This document shows, one piece after another, positions 21,804 to 32,279 of a stretch of 64,000 bases of DNA. The stretch's first letter is position 1. Each line of letters opens with the position of its first letter. The position numbers and the translations under genes were made by a program. Under the pieces are notes generated by a model. The model searched no databases, was not told where the DNA came from, and saw only the letters and a program-made list of their open reading frames with translations. Origin of the DNA: Cotesia glomerata (taxonomy: Eukaryota; Arthropoda; Insecta; Hymenoptera; Braconidae); contig NC_058165.1 of assembly GCF_020080835.1 (NCBI RefSeq), positions 19,775,026-19,839,025 of the forward strand, written 5' to 3'.

Positions 21804-22946
21804 CACTGTAAAAAAAGCGGTGTTAAAATGGACTCATACCTGTGTATTAACACCGGTGTAGCGGTGCTCTTTTGCGGTGTTAAAAATCCGGTGTTAAACC
21901 GGTGTAAGTAGAATAAATTTACACCGTATCGGAGTATGAATATTACATGATCCATAAAACACAATTAATATTCAATATTTATCAAAATGAGACAAGTAAC
22001 ATTTATTTAAGAATTTTCAATTTATAAAATTACGCAGAAATCGATTTAATTAATGTTATACAACAAGTTAAATAGTATTTACAATATTAAATGTTTAGGA
22101 ACAATATAATAATTATTTTTATTGTAACCATGATGTTTCTCATAATATAATGGATGTTTTAAACATGACAAATCTACAGCTGTGCAAAAATAAATTATCT
22201 ATATGAAAATCATTTAAAAAACGTTCAAAATTGTTGTAAAATTGTTCTAAAAATGTTTCAAATTTGTTGTAAAAACACTCTAAAACTGTCGAAAAAATGT
22301 TCCAAAATTGTCTCAAAAATATCCGAAAAATGTCTCAAATGTATTCAAAATTTGTTATCAAATAGTTAAAAAAATGTTCTAAGATTATTCAAAATAGGTT
22401 CCACATAAGATTTAACGACAAAATTTCAACTAAATTGTTTCAAATAAATTGCATTGATTCTAAAATTATCTTAGAAGTATTCCGAAAATCTTAAAAAAAA
22501 AAACTTAAAAGTTATGAAATAATTATTAAAATCCACTATTTCAGAGTTTCCGATTATCTATATGATGTCCAAAAATTGTCCTTTAATAATGGTGTCAAAG
22601 TAACACGGATCGAAAATTTACACCGAGAGAATTTCACACCATTATTTCACACTACACGGCCGTGTAAAGTGCTCTGGGTCCATTTTTACATCGAAATTTT
22701 TTACAGTGTATTTATTTTAATCAAAAATTTTTATCTACTTTATATTTTATATTATTTTATACTTTCTAAATTAAATATTAACTTTTTTTTGATTATTTAT
22801 CTTTAATTATTAAACACAAAAAGTTTAACTATAAAAACTGTGTTACATAAAATATTATCAACACTGGAAAATTTATAACACCGATTTAACACCGAAAAAA
22901 AATATGTACACCGCATGGACTCACACCGGTTTTTTTTTTTACAGTG
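21804..22946 (+). mobile_element. element A, copy 2
   Basis: CACTGTAAAAAAAGCGGTGT to TTTTTTTTTTACAGTG, flanked by TA. This is the cleanest full-length copy and serves as the empty-site reference for O and G. The ACACCGGTGT arrays are shorter than in copies 1 and 4. Confidence 0.85.
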
Positions 22947-23150
22947 TATGTGTTAAAACATATTAAATATAGTATAATAGCAAAAAGTTTGGAAAATCCA
23001 AAAGTGCACACCTCATAACGCTCATTTATTTTTTAAGAAAAAAATTAATTGTGTAATTGATTAAAAAAAAAATAATTAAGTAATTTCTCACATTTTTTTT
23101 ATTTTTTTTTTAAATATCAGCGCCCTTTTTTCTTGTCATATGCGCACGCA
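22947..23150. other. spacer between the head-to-head A copies
   Basis: About 200 bp of AT-rich DNA. It does not translate into the missing endonuclease segment in any frame I tried. Confidence 0.4.
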
Positions 23151-23196
23151 GTCTAAAAAATCAAAGCCACTTTACATGGCCGTGTAGTGTGAAATA

Positions 23197-24113
23197 CCCG
23201 AGTAAAAATGAAATTATTATTTTTTACGGAAAAATAATAAATTTCGTTCGACCGCCGCACCATACCGCCGCACCACCGCTGCACGACCGCCGTTTGGCGG
23301 ACTATTACGCCGCACGCTAAAAATTTACTCCCCCTAGCATCGCCGCACTACCGCTGCACCACCGCCGCACCAATGCTAAATCATACCTACAATTTCACAA
23401 AAAATGGTATCATAATTAATTTATCACGCAATAATTAATTAATAAATAATGCGACTAGAAATCTTTATGTAAGACCTATTGATCAACCTCCTTTTAATCG
23501 AATGCCTAATATTAAAAAAAAAAAATTTTTTTTAAATCAGGCCAAAGCACCGCAAAATTATTGATTTTTTTAGTCGTATTGTTGATGTAGATTTTTAATT
23601 TCGTCCTCGGGTTGCACAGAAGCGGTACGCCTATTGAAATACTCTGAAAGAATTTTAAAAATTGAACTGTGATGGGATTCGAACCTGGATCGTCTGCATG
23701 GAAGTCTCGAACATTGCCAACTGCACTGCAAGCCATACTTAACTTAAAAAATTTAGTTAAGCTATTTGAATGATCAACGAATATATTATTTCAATGTATA
23801 TACCATCAAACAGTGGTATGGTGCGGCGGTGGTGCAGCGGTGGTGCGGCGGTCGAAAGAAATTTATTATTTTTTCGTAAAAATTAATAATTTTATTTTTA
23901 CCCGGGCGCGTCACAGCTGTGGTGCGGCGGTGGTGCAGCGATGGTGCGGCGAATAGAAATTTATTTACTTGTCACGGCGCTGGTGCGGCGGTGATACGGC
24001 ACTTGTAAAATAACCAAAATTTTCACGGCTGTAGTGCAGCGGTGGTGCGGCGTTTAAAAAGCCGTGCAGCGGTGTTGCGGCGGTGGTGCGGCGGAATTCT
24101 GTTTTTACTCGGG
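23197..24113. mobile_element. element B nested in A3
   Basis: CCCGAGTAAAAATGAA at the left and TTTTTACTCGGG at the right, with TA duplicated in the A sequence GTGAAATAATGG. Both ends carry GC-rich arrays of CCGCCGCACCA on the left and GGTGCGGCGGTGGTGC on the right, unlike everything around them. Confidence 0.9.
23645..23740 (-). mobile_element. tRNA-like (SINE head) segment inside B
   Basis: On the - strand TGGCTTGCAGTGCAGTTGG resembles an A box and GGTTCGAATCCC is a perfect B box, about 40 bases apart. Acceptor ends do not pair, so it is a SINE head or tRNA relic and not a working tRNA. Confidence 0.5.
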
Positions 24114-24990
24114 TAATGGTGTGAAATTCTCTCGGTGTAAATTTTCGATCCGTGTTACTTTAACACCATTATTAGAGGACAATTTTAGGACATCATATAG
24201 ATAATCGGAAACTCTAAAATTGTGGATTTTAGTAATTATTTCATAACTTTTAAGTATTTTTTTTAAGATTTTCGGAATACTTCTAAGATAATTTTAGAAT
24301 CAATGCAATTTATTTGAAGCAATTTGGTTGAAATTTTGTCTTTAAATCTTGTGGAACCTTTTTTGAATAATCTTAAAACATTTTATTAACTATTTGAGAA
24401 CAAATTTTGAATACTTTTGAGACATTTTTCGGATATTTTTGAGACAATTTTGGAACATTTTTTCGACAGTTTTAGAGTGTTTTTACAACAAATTTGAAAC
24501 ATTTTTAGAACAATTTTACGACATTTTTGAACGTTTTTTAAATGATTTTCATATAGATAATTTATTTTTGCACAGCTGTAGATTTTTCATGTTTAAAACA
24601 TCCATTATATTATGAGAAATATCATGGTTACGATCAAAATAATTATTATATTGTTCCTAAACATTTAATATTGTAAATACTATTTAACTTGTTGTATAAC
24701 ATTAATTAAATCGATTTCTGCGTAATTTTATAAATTGAAAATTCTTAAATAAATGTTACTTGTCTCATTTTGATAAATATTGAATATTAATTGTGTTTTA
24801 TGGATCATGTAATATTCATACTCCGATACGGTGTAAATTTATTCTACTTACACCGGTATTACACCGGTTACACCGATATTACACCGGATTTTTAACACCG
24901 CAAAAGAGCACCGCTACACCGGTGTTAATACACAGGTGTTACATAGCGGTGTTAAAATGAGTCCATTTTAACACCGCTTTTTCTACAGTG

Positions 24991-25220
24991 TAAGTAATAG
25001 TGCCTCCAGTTCTATTATTGTTTGTATTTGTTCTGACAATATTATAGTTCATGAGTGCTATTTCATGATCCATGACATCATCTGCTGCATGAGTTTCATT
25101 CAAACATAGTATATCTGGTTGAAGTTCATTCACCAATATCTTTATGTCGTCTTTGTGACGTAGTAATCCACACACATTAACTGCTACTATAAACAATTCA
25201 CAACCTTTTTTTCTAACCAA
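24991..25220 (-). pseudogene. non-LTR retrotransposon ORF2 start (endonuclease N-terminal part)
   Basis: Read on the - strand from 25220: NVCGLLRHKDD, QPDILCLNETHA and NIVRTNTNNNRTGGTITY, the N-terminal half of an APE-type endonuclease with the catalytic E of the NETH motif. The frame runs into element A3 at 24990, so the last residues of the open frame are element sequence. About 60 residues of the domain are missing between here and the fragment at 21803. Confidence 0.8.
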
Positions 25221-25640
25221 AACTTGAGCTTGGCTTTCGTTTAATTGTTATTCATTATCCTGGATAGTCACTTGCTTTGATTTTAGGTACTTTTGTAAAC
25301 AGTCACATTTTTTGTCTGTAGCCACATGGTTTATATCCACATTTTCTATTCCATTTGCATTTACAAACTCTATACAGTTGACACATTTTTTAAAATTACA
25401 TTCACAACACGTTTCATGGTGATTTCCAGCACAGAGTCTACATGTTTGTTCGTTCACACATTTGTTGGCGATGTGATCAAATCCCCAACACTTGTAACAC
25501 CTTATTACATTTACATAGTTATAAGCTTTGTACTTGTTCCATCCCCATCTAACTCTACCACATTCCATTATTGTTTCGTGTATGATTGGATTTACTTCAA
25601 GAATTAGTGAACTAAACCCATCATTCACTTTGTATCTATT
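25221..25640 (-). pseudogene. non-LTR retrotransposon ORF1 (gag-like) C-terminus with zinc knuckles
   Basis: Read on the - strand: a conserved block (NDGFSSLILEVNPIIHETIM), then CCHC knuckles CYKCWGFDHIANKC and CRLCAGNHHETCC and a CNFKKCVNC pair, as in ORF1 of Jockey/I/R1-type LINEs. Stop near 25250, about 28 bp before the ORF2 ATG. The frame is still open upstream until it meets the palindrome at 25641, which cuts off the 5' part. Confidence 0.8.
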
Positions 25641-25772
25641 ATAGTATATTACAACCCAAGGCCAGAAAGTTGGATTTTCTGGCGTATGGGATATGATGGC
25701 CGAGGCGTAGCCGAGGCCATCATATCACATACGTCAGGGTATCCAACATTCTGGTCATGGGTTGTATACTAT
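25641..25772. repeat. palindrome module P1
   Basis: A 132-bp near-perfect palindrome bounded by ATAGTATATT and GTATACTAT, inserted in the LINE gag. Arms pair as CCAGAA/TTCTGG, GTTGGAT/ATCCAAC and ATATGATGGC/GCCATCATAT around the core CCGAGGCGTAGCCGAGG. The borders and core match the modules at 34 and 59 kb but the arms are unrelated. Confidence 0.85.
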
Positions 25773-25785
25773 TTTTCTTGCTCTC

Positions 25786-25912
25786 CAGCCGAAAGTACGT
25801 AACCCCGTGGAAGGGGTTTTGCAAAACCGAGGCGAAGCCGAGGTTTGCCGGGCGTGAGGGGAGCGCCGCCCGACTTTTGCAAAGCCGAGGCTTTGCTGGT
25901 CGGGGCGGGTAC
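25786..25912. repeat. GC-rich hairpin cluster P2
   Basis: Four short hairpins in a row: AACCCCGTGGAAGGGGTT, GCAAAACCGAGGCGAAGC with GAGGTTTGC, CGGGCG with CGCCGCCCG, and GCAAAGCC with GGCTTTGC. It sits next to P1 after AGCCGAAAGTACG, a phrase also found beside the 34 and 59 kb modules. Confidence 0.75.
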
Positions 25913-25987
25913 AAAAAATAAAAAAAAAATAAAAGTTAATAAATTGAAAAAAAATGTTAAATTTTAAACTTTACTAACAAATGCTCT

Positions 25988-27186
25988 CACAGTAAAAAAT
26001 ATTGTGTATTTGCGTCAAAAACGGTCTGTGTTGAAAAATTGTGTGTTGATTTTTGTGTGTTAATTTGACACTTTTTTTGTGTTACCTGAATTTTAACATT
26101 AAAATAGTGTTGTTTTCACGATATCAACACTTTTTGTGTGTTACTAGATAAAATGACACAAAATTAGTGCTAAGCGGGAAATATTAACACTAAGTTTGTG
26201 TTGTTAGCGCGTTCTTTCTTCAGTTTACGCACCAAACGCATTGTATTACCGGACAGCTATTTAACCACGCGTGCGTATAAATTAAAGTGTTAAATATTGT
26301 GAAAAATAGTTTATTTAAATATATTTGATAAAAGTACCAGGTTGTTTTCAATAAAAAAAAGTAAATTTGATATTCATTAAAGTAAGTAAAAGTTTACTGT
26401 ATTTATAATCATATAAAATGCTCAACTAACCTCACTTTCCTATAATAAATTTACTAAATAAAATATTATTTAACGATAAAATTTATAATAGTTATTAAAA
26501 ATGACAGACTTTGAACAATTTCTCTGTTAATTTAACAAATTCATTAAAAAAATATCAAAAAATTTATTGATTTTATGTTTTTCTTTTGCATTTTTATCGT
26601 ATATTTTCTGACACTAGTTTTATTTTTTATAAAGATGACTGATAGTTCACAAGGAAATATTATGTTTATGTTTTGGTTACGCTACTGAACAAACATGTCA
26701 GACATTTGTCATCAATGTTTTAGATTTACCATACATTAAAAGCTGGGAATTGCACGAATTGGATGCCGAAAATTCTGTGATGATTACTAATTATTGTTAT
26801 TAATTTATAAAAAATAAATTAAGCATTAAGTAAGTTTAAGATGAGTAAATCATATATTTAAGTTGAAGACTATTGGTACTTGACTCAAATTTAAATAAAT
26901 GAAATAAACTAATTTTCTTAATAACCATAAAAAATTTATTTATTTTTAAATAATTCCCTAACCTTTATATTCAAACTCAAATAATAAGTAAGTTAACACT
27001 TATTTTGTGTAAAATCAACACAATTTTAGTGTTAGATACAGTTGACACAAAATTACTGTTAATTTTGACACAATATTTGTGTTAAAAATTCAACACTATT
27101 TTTTGTGTTGAAAATTAACACTAAAATTGTGTTGACGGATTCTAACACTAGGATTGTGTTGATTTTACACAAAATTTTTTACTGTG
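25988..27186. mobile_element. element L, CAC-type transposon
   Basis: CACAGTAAAAAATATTGTG at the left and ACACAAAATTTTTTACTGTG at the right, flanked by CT on both sides. Subterminal arrays of TTTGTGTTA/TAACACAAA. No transposase. Confidence 0.8.
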
Positions 27187-28366
27187 CTGATTAAGAGTGA
27201 TATCATGCACAGAATTTGTCACAAATATTTAAACTCATTCTAATTACAGAATTTATTTTTTTAAGTTGATTAAAAATTAGTTTTTAATTAGAATTCGACG
27301 GCTAAGAAAGATTGAAATTAAATTATTACAAGTTTGTAGAGTACATGGATCGTTTTATAAACATTGCTTTACTAACTATCAAAATATAAAAAAAAAAGCA
27401 AATAAAATTCACAAAACTATTATGTTTTATTTTTTAAACTTTTTATATAAATTATTTGTGCAGTATTATTATTAAATAGTTCATTAACAATTATGGTTCT
27501 GCAGAACCATAGGGGCGTATATTTTGAGATACGCCCTTATGGTTCTAGTAACGCGATTTAATAAGGGTTAATAAATTTTAAAATGACTGAAAAAATTGAA
27601 TCTTATTTATTAGTAACATATTTTTTATCTAAATTAATTTAATGGGGGTTTTTTATGGAAAAACTAGAGCAAATTCAGCCAAAAAAACAAAATAATCCCA
27701 AAAATTGAGTTCTTTTTAGAAGTAAAAATAGTTTGATGGGTCGTAAACCTTGGATAGAATGCATAATTTCGTGGTGACCCCGTATTGCATCTACTTACAT
27801 TGTTGGCAGCATTTGCGACAGTATCGCAGGTTAAATATGTGTCTTGGCAGACATCCAATCACGTTGCGCCCAGGTGTCTCGGCGGCGTTCTTACAATAAA
27901 TAAAATCCCTCTGTTATATGCAACTCCGTGCAAGGGTGTGCGAAAATTCGAGTTTGCAAAATATCAAACCAAAGATTTAAAAAATTTGAATTTTATTTTA
28001 TTTATTAAACCAGAAAATATTACAGATAATCAATATATAATATAGGGGACGGGCGGGCAAGACGGAGAGGGCGGGTAAAATGAATAATCGTTTTAAATCG
28101 CTGGTCGATCGATAGAAACATTTTAGACTGTAATCTATCAATCTATTATGTAACTACACTTACCGTTATCGATAAAGCATTGGTTTTGCAAAATTGTGAG
28201 AATTTTTTTTTATAAATATTGAAATTTAGGAAAAAAATTAAAATTTTAAATCGTAAATATACATTGATTATTTTAATGTTGTTAAGGACGATGCAGATTT
28301 GATTTTTTTCTTCATATTCCGGACGTGGTTCATATTTTTGCGACGATCGTTTTGATTGAAATGTAT
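27187..28366. other. AT-rich intergenic stretch with a small hairpin
   Basis: At 27494-27550 TGGTTCTGCAGAACCATA and GGGGCGTAT with ATACGCCC form nested hairpins. Similar ATACGCC-TTATGGT text lies near 34905. Near 28043 a TAGGGGACGGGCGGGCAAG end resembles element T termini. Short frames here have no recognisable features. Confidence 0.5.
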
Positions 28367-29322
28367 CCACAGATTCGGTAGAATCTGGCGCCAAGTTCCG
28401 TTCAAATCCGTTGTAAACGGAGCGCCAGACTACCGACTGTGTTTACTGTAAGCAGAACGGTTTTTTGAGGCTGCGAAATTTTATTTAATTCTACGGTACT
28501 TTTTTTATCCAATTTGTTTATCATAACAGTAATTCATAATTTACTTCACCGTATTAATTAATTATATTCACTTATAACAATTTATTTACTTGAAATTATT
28601 AAATTTTATCAGCACATACTATAGCTCGCTCACAAATTTCGATCCTGACTTTTTTTTTATGGAGAAAGGTCAGCGCCACAGACTAGATAAAATAAAAATG
28701 TGTAGTAATCCTCCTATAGATAAGCAACTACAGTTAAAAAAAGTAATTCACAGCTTACATTTACGGCCGCCAGAGTGCACTGGAATTACATCTACATAAA
28801 CTGTAGCTTCAAGGGGATAGTTTGCAGTAAAAAATGCAGTCAACACGAGATTTAAGTTGGTACCAATTGTAAATTTTCATTATAATTACAAAAAATACTA
28901 AAATCCGAACAAAAACAGTTTCACTGTAAAAAAGTCGCGCCAAGTCCACGTTCATAAGACTATTAGGAAAAAAAAAATTTTTTTTTCTTTACAAAAAGAT
29001 ACAAAATAAAAAAATTAAAAAATCCACGTAACCGATATGATTGTTTATGATTTTCGGAAATTAAAAAAAATCTTATTGTAAATTTAAAAATTAAAAAAAT
29101 AATTTTAGAACGTACTTGGTGTGCGTCATTGTCTATTTCAATTTTTTTAAAGTCCTAGTAAATAGATTTTACGAATTTCATTAAAAGTAAAATATTTTGC
29201 AACCACGCACACTAAATACGCTCTAAAATTTTTATTTAATTTTAAAATTTAAAATAAGCTTTTTATTAATTTCCTAAAATCATAAACAATCATATCGGTT
29301 ACGTGGATTTTTAATTTTTTAT
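28367..29322 (+). mobile_element. element D, copy 1 (short form)
   Basis: Shares its left end (CCACAGATTCGGTAGAATCT) and the following ~950 bp with 58500-59470. It includes a TTTCACTGTAAAAAA-GCGCCAAGTCCACG segment near 28920 and an internal foldback around GGAACGTACTTGGTGTGCG-type text. Lacks the palindrome cargo and far end of copy 2. Confidence 0.75.
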
Positions 29323-29325
29323 AAT

Positions 29326-29632
29326 AATATAACCAAATGATTCGACGCATGCGCAGTAGGGGCGTCAATAATTGGGGTTACGTTACGTCAATATTTAGAT
29401 CAATCAGTTTTTCAACCCGTCAATAATTGGTATATCCAGATCATCTATTTAATTATTTAAAATTAATTAGTTAATATTACTGATTATCATTCTAAAAAAA
29501 GAAATTGATTAGTTAAAACATTACTTAAGACATTACCACAGACAAAATTCAACGATTTTTATATTTGATTGCTTGAAAAAAATGAAATCATAACTTCGTC
29601 TCTTATATTCAATAATTAGGGCTTTTACCTTA
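29326..29632. mobile_element. fragment of a repeat ending GGGCTTTTACCTTA
   Basis: Its first ~95 bp (ATAACCAAATGATTCGACGC to CCGTCAATAA) recur at 63506-63607. Its right end TTAGGGCTTTTACCTTA matches the ends at 62043 and 57690. Confidence 0.6.
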
Positions 29633-29779
29633 GTCTCCCTAGTGGTTTCGGTGCCACCGATAAAACTCTGTAGAAACTCGTCCGAAACTCAACGTAACGA
29701 CGGAGTATAGTCAGCGCATATGGGGAGTAAACTCGGAGTATTGTGTGCAGTTGTGACACATAAAGACGATAGTGGTTAA

Positions 29780-30306
29780 GGTAGTACCTCCGCGACAATC
29801 CAGATCAAAAATTTTGACTCGCTATCCATGTTATACGTATCGACAGAGCTAAGGTTGTAGGTTAAGATTTTTAACGTTACTGTACTCGTCACTACTATAT
29901 TCTCTATACATATACACACACACTACGGTTTCAGTGACTAGCGGCTGTTTTTGTACCCCTCTCCTAAAAATAATCCTCTAAAAGTGAAATTGATTTTAAT
30001 TAATCTCGAAAACTACATGGTAAAAATTTTCATTTTTTTTAATTGTTCGAAATATCATATTCTTCAATCTACTAGTTTTTTGATAAAGTCTTGAAATTCT
30101 TTCGATGGAAAAAATTAAAAATACTGTCATTTTCCCACGCTTCTCCTATGTTACATGTGCAAAAATGTCATTTTCAATTGCAATTATCTCGAGCTTGGTG
30201 TGGTAAATCGTCTTCAAATTTTAACAGCATATGTATTATGTATTTAATGACTTATATTCAAAGTTTCGAGGATTTCTTGAAATATTGCTTTCATAACCGT
30301 ACTACC
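29780..30306. mobile_element. element V, TTAA-flanked (piggyBac-like) MITE
   Basis: GGTAGTAC at the left, GTACTACC at the right, TTAA at 29776-29779 and 30307-30310. TTAA duplication is the hallmark of piggyBac elements. Confidence 0.65.
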
Positions 30307-30310
30307 TTAA

Positions 30311-31020
30311 GGGGGGAAATACGTGTATAAGGCCGTTTTCATGGTGATTTTCATTAATTTTTTTAAGGTATAAAAAATTATTATTATTTATTGAAACTAT
30401 CAGGTTATTTTATAGATATATTTATGAGTATTTTTTCGTATTAAACAACAATATAACTCAATAAATAGCGGAGATATCAGCTGATACACATCGTAGGTTG
30501 TCATCCGACTTAGCAGTTGGTGTGCAGTATAGAAGCCACAATTTTTATCTGAAATCACTGGCACAGAAAATTTACTTTTTTTATATGTGTATCTTCTATA
30601 TGAACCTCAATTCCAAAAAAAAAAAAAAGTAAAAATTTGCATTTTTTAGAGGGCTGTGAAATTAAGTCGTTTCATACATTGTTTATTAAAAAAAAAATAG
30701 TTTAAATAAAAATATCGCTTATGATCGAGGTTCATATTCAGCGTAATTGTATAAAGAAAAGTAATTTTTCTGTGCCATTGATTTCAGATAAAAATTGTGG
30801 CTTCTATACTGCACACCAACTGCTAAGTCGGAAGACAACCTACGATGTGTATCAGCTGATATCTCCGCTACTTTTTAAGTTATATTGTCGTAAAATATGG
30901 AAAAATATAAATATATGTATAAAATAACCTGATAGTTTCAATAAATAACATTAATTTTCATACCTTAAAAAATTAATAAAAAATCAGCATGAAAACGTCT
31001 TTCTACACGTATATCCCTCC
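30311..31020. mobile_element. element W, TTAA-flanked long-inverted-repeat element
   Basis: Arms of ~300 bp: GGGGGGAAATACGTGTA at the left with TACACGTATATCCCTCC at the right, then AATTTTTTTAAGGTAT and complement, GGTTGTCATCCGACTTAGCA and complement. TTAA on both sides, the left one shared with V. Confidence 0.75.
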
Positions 31021-31234
31021 TTAATAGGTGTTTAATTGAGATCGTTACGGAGTTTGGTTGGAATTTTGCTGGTATTCTCATGAAGTTTTCCCCGAGTTTT
31101 ATCAGTGTTTTACGGGTTTTCTGTCGAGTTTAGTCAGCGTCTTTACCGAGCTATTGTGGAGCTTTCCAAGACTATTTTGCGAGAGTTTCATCGGAGTTTT
31201 GATGGATAATGAATGAAAAACCGAAAAAATAATT

Positions 31235-31307
31235 CGTACTGACCGGGACTCGAACCCGGACTATTTGATTACTAGCCAAGGGCTCAATCGGTCAAGCTAT
31301 CTTAGAC
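31235..31307 (-). mobile_element. tRNA-Thr-like SINE head or tRNA pseudogene
   Basis: On the - strand the D arm (GCTT/GAGC), an anticodon arm with loop CTAGTAA (anticodon AGT, T33 and A37 present) and a perfect T arm (CCGGG-TTCGAGT-CCCGG) all fold. The 7-base acceptor strands do not pair, so it is not a functional tRNA. Confidence 0.6.
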
Positions 31308-32279
31308 ATTATCAGTATTAACTATTTAGTCACATTATAAGACCCACCAAGTAATAAACAACACTGTCTATCTTACAGAACCGAAAAAGTTTTGAATCGC
31401 TTTATGTATTGATAAAATTCTAATTTTAGTTATGATAATATTGATTCAGTGTAACAACTGTAAACTTTTGACAATTTCATTATGATGTCATTTTTTTTAT
31501 ATATCATATATTTTACTTATAAACTTCATAATATATTTATTAAATAACATATTCTATGTAGATAAATATATTTCAACTTGTAAATAAATAAATTAATTAA
31601 TAAAAAGTACACCGTAATTGAAAAATGATTTATTTATAGTCATCTTTGTGAAATTAAAATTAATTTTCATGCCGTGAAGTATTATTAATTGCGAGTAAAC
31701 TCCACAATAACACTACCAAAACTCCGAAAAAACACCAGCGAAACTCTTATAAAGCTCCGCAAAACATTGAAAAAAACTCGACAAAAACTCCCTAGCAACT
31801 CCGAAAATACTCAACAAAAACTCGACGAAAACGCCAAAAAAACTCCACTGTAACTCCGAAAATATTCGACAAAAACGCGAGGAAAACTCCATAGCGACTC
31901 CGAAAAAACTCGTCAAAAACTTCTCGAAAACTCCAATAATACACTTTTGTGACTCCGTGTCGTAACTGCACACAATACTCCTTGCATACACCTCTAAAAC
32001 TCCGCGTAAACTCCGCTTATACCCCGATTAAACTCCAAGAGGGAGTATACTCCATAGTAACTCCGCGTAAACTCCGAGTTTACTCTGAGTCGTCGATACC
32101 GCTAGGGCTATTATTGATATTTTATTTTATTTTATTTTATTTCAATAAACAAACCCAACAGCCTAGGCCATTAACAGGGTTAATAAGACAATCGTTAGTA
32201 CATAAGAAAAATAAATTTTTGATGTATAACAAGATGACTTATAGCTAGCATAGTGATTTCATTCATTTATACTCATAAA

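Larger units (their letters stand above)
23150..24990 (-). mobile_element. element A, copy 3, reversed (carries nested B)
   Basis: The right end CTACAGTG and the GGTGTTA arrays match the reversed left end of A. The left end is diverged (CAGTCTAAAAAATCAAAG before CACTTTACATGGCCGTG) and ends at the internal CACTGTA-like point of A rather than its far tail. Interrupted by B at 23197-24113. Confidence 0.75.
29637..32107. mobile_element. element S, transposon carrying nested V, W and a tRNA-like segment
   Basis: CCCTAGTGGTTTCGGTG at the left and CGATACCGCTAGGG at the right, flanked by CT. Subterminal regions are arrays of AACTCCGAAAA and GGAGTTTT words, densest at 31690-32090. The reading frame on - at 31713-31991 is only translated array. 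Confidence 0.75.

Noticed and set aside
24939..25220. The LINE open frame as a complete gene including its last ~17 codons
   Set aside because: The end (TVEKAVLKW and on) is element A sequence. The true endonuclease is interrupted at 24990.
30091..30927. Frames at 30091-30330 and 30721-30927 +
   Set aside because: They lie in the TTAA elements V and W, and the second spans an arm of an inverted repeat.
31713..31991. 92-codon Phe-rich frame on -
   Set aside because: Translated GGAGTTTTCG-type subterminal array of element S.
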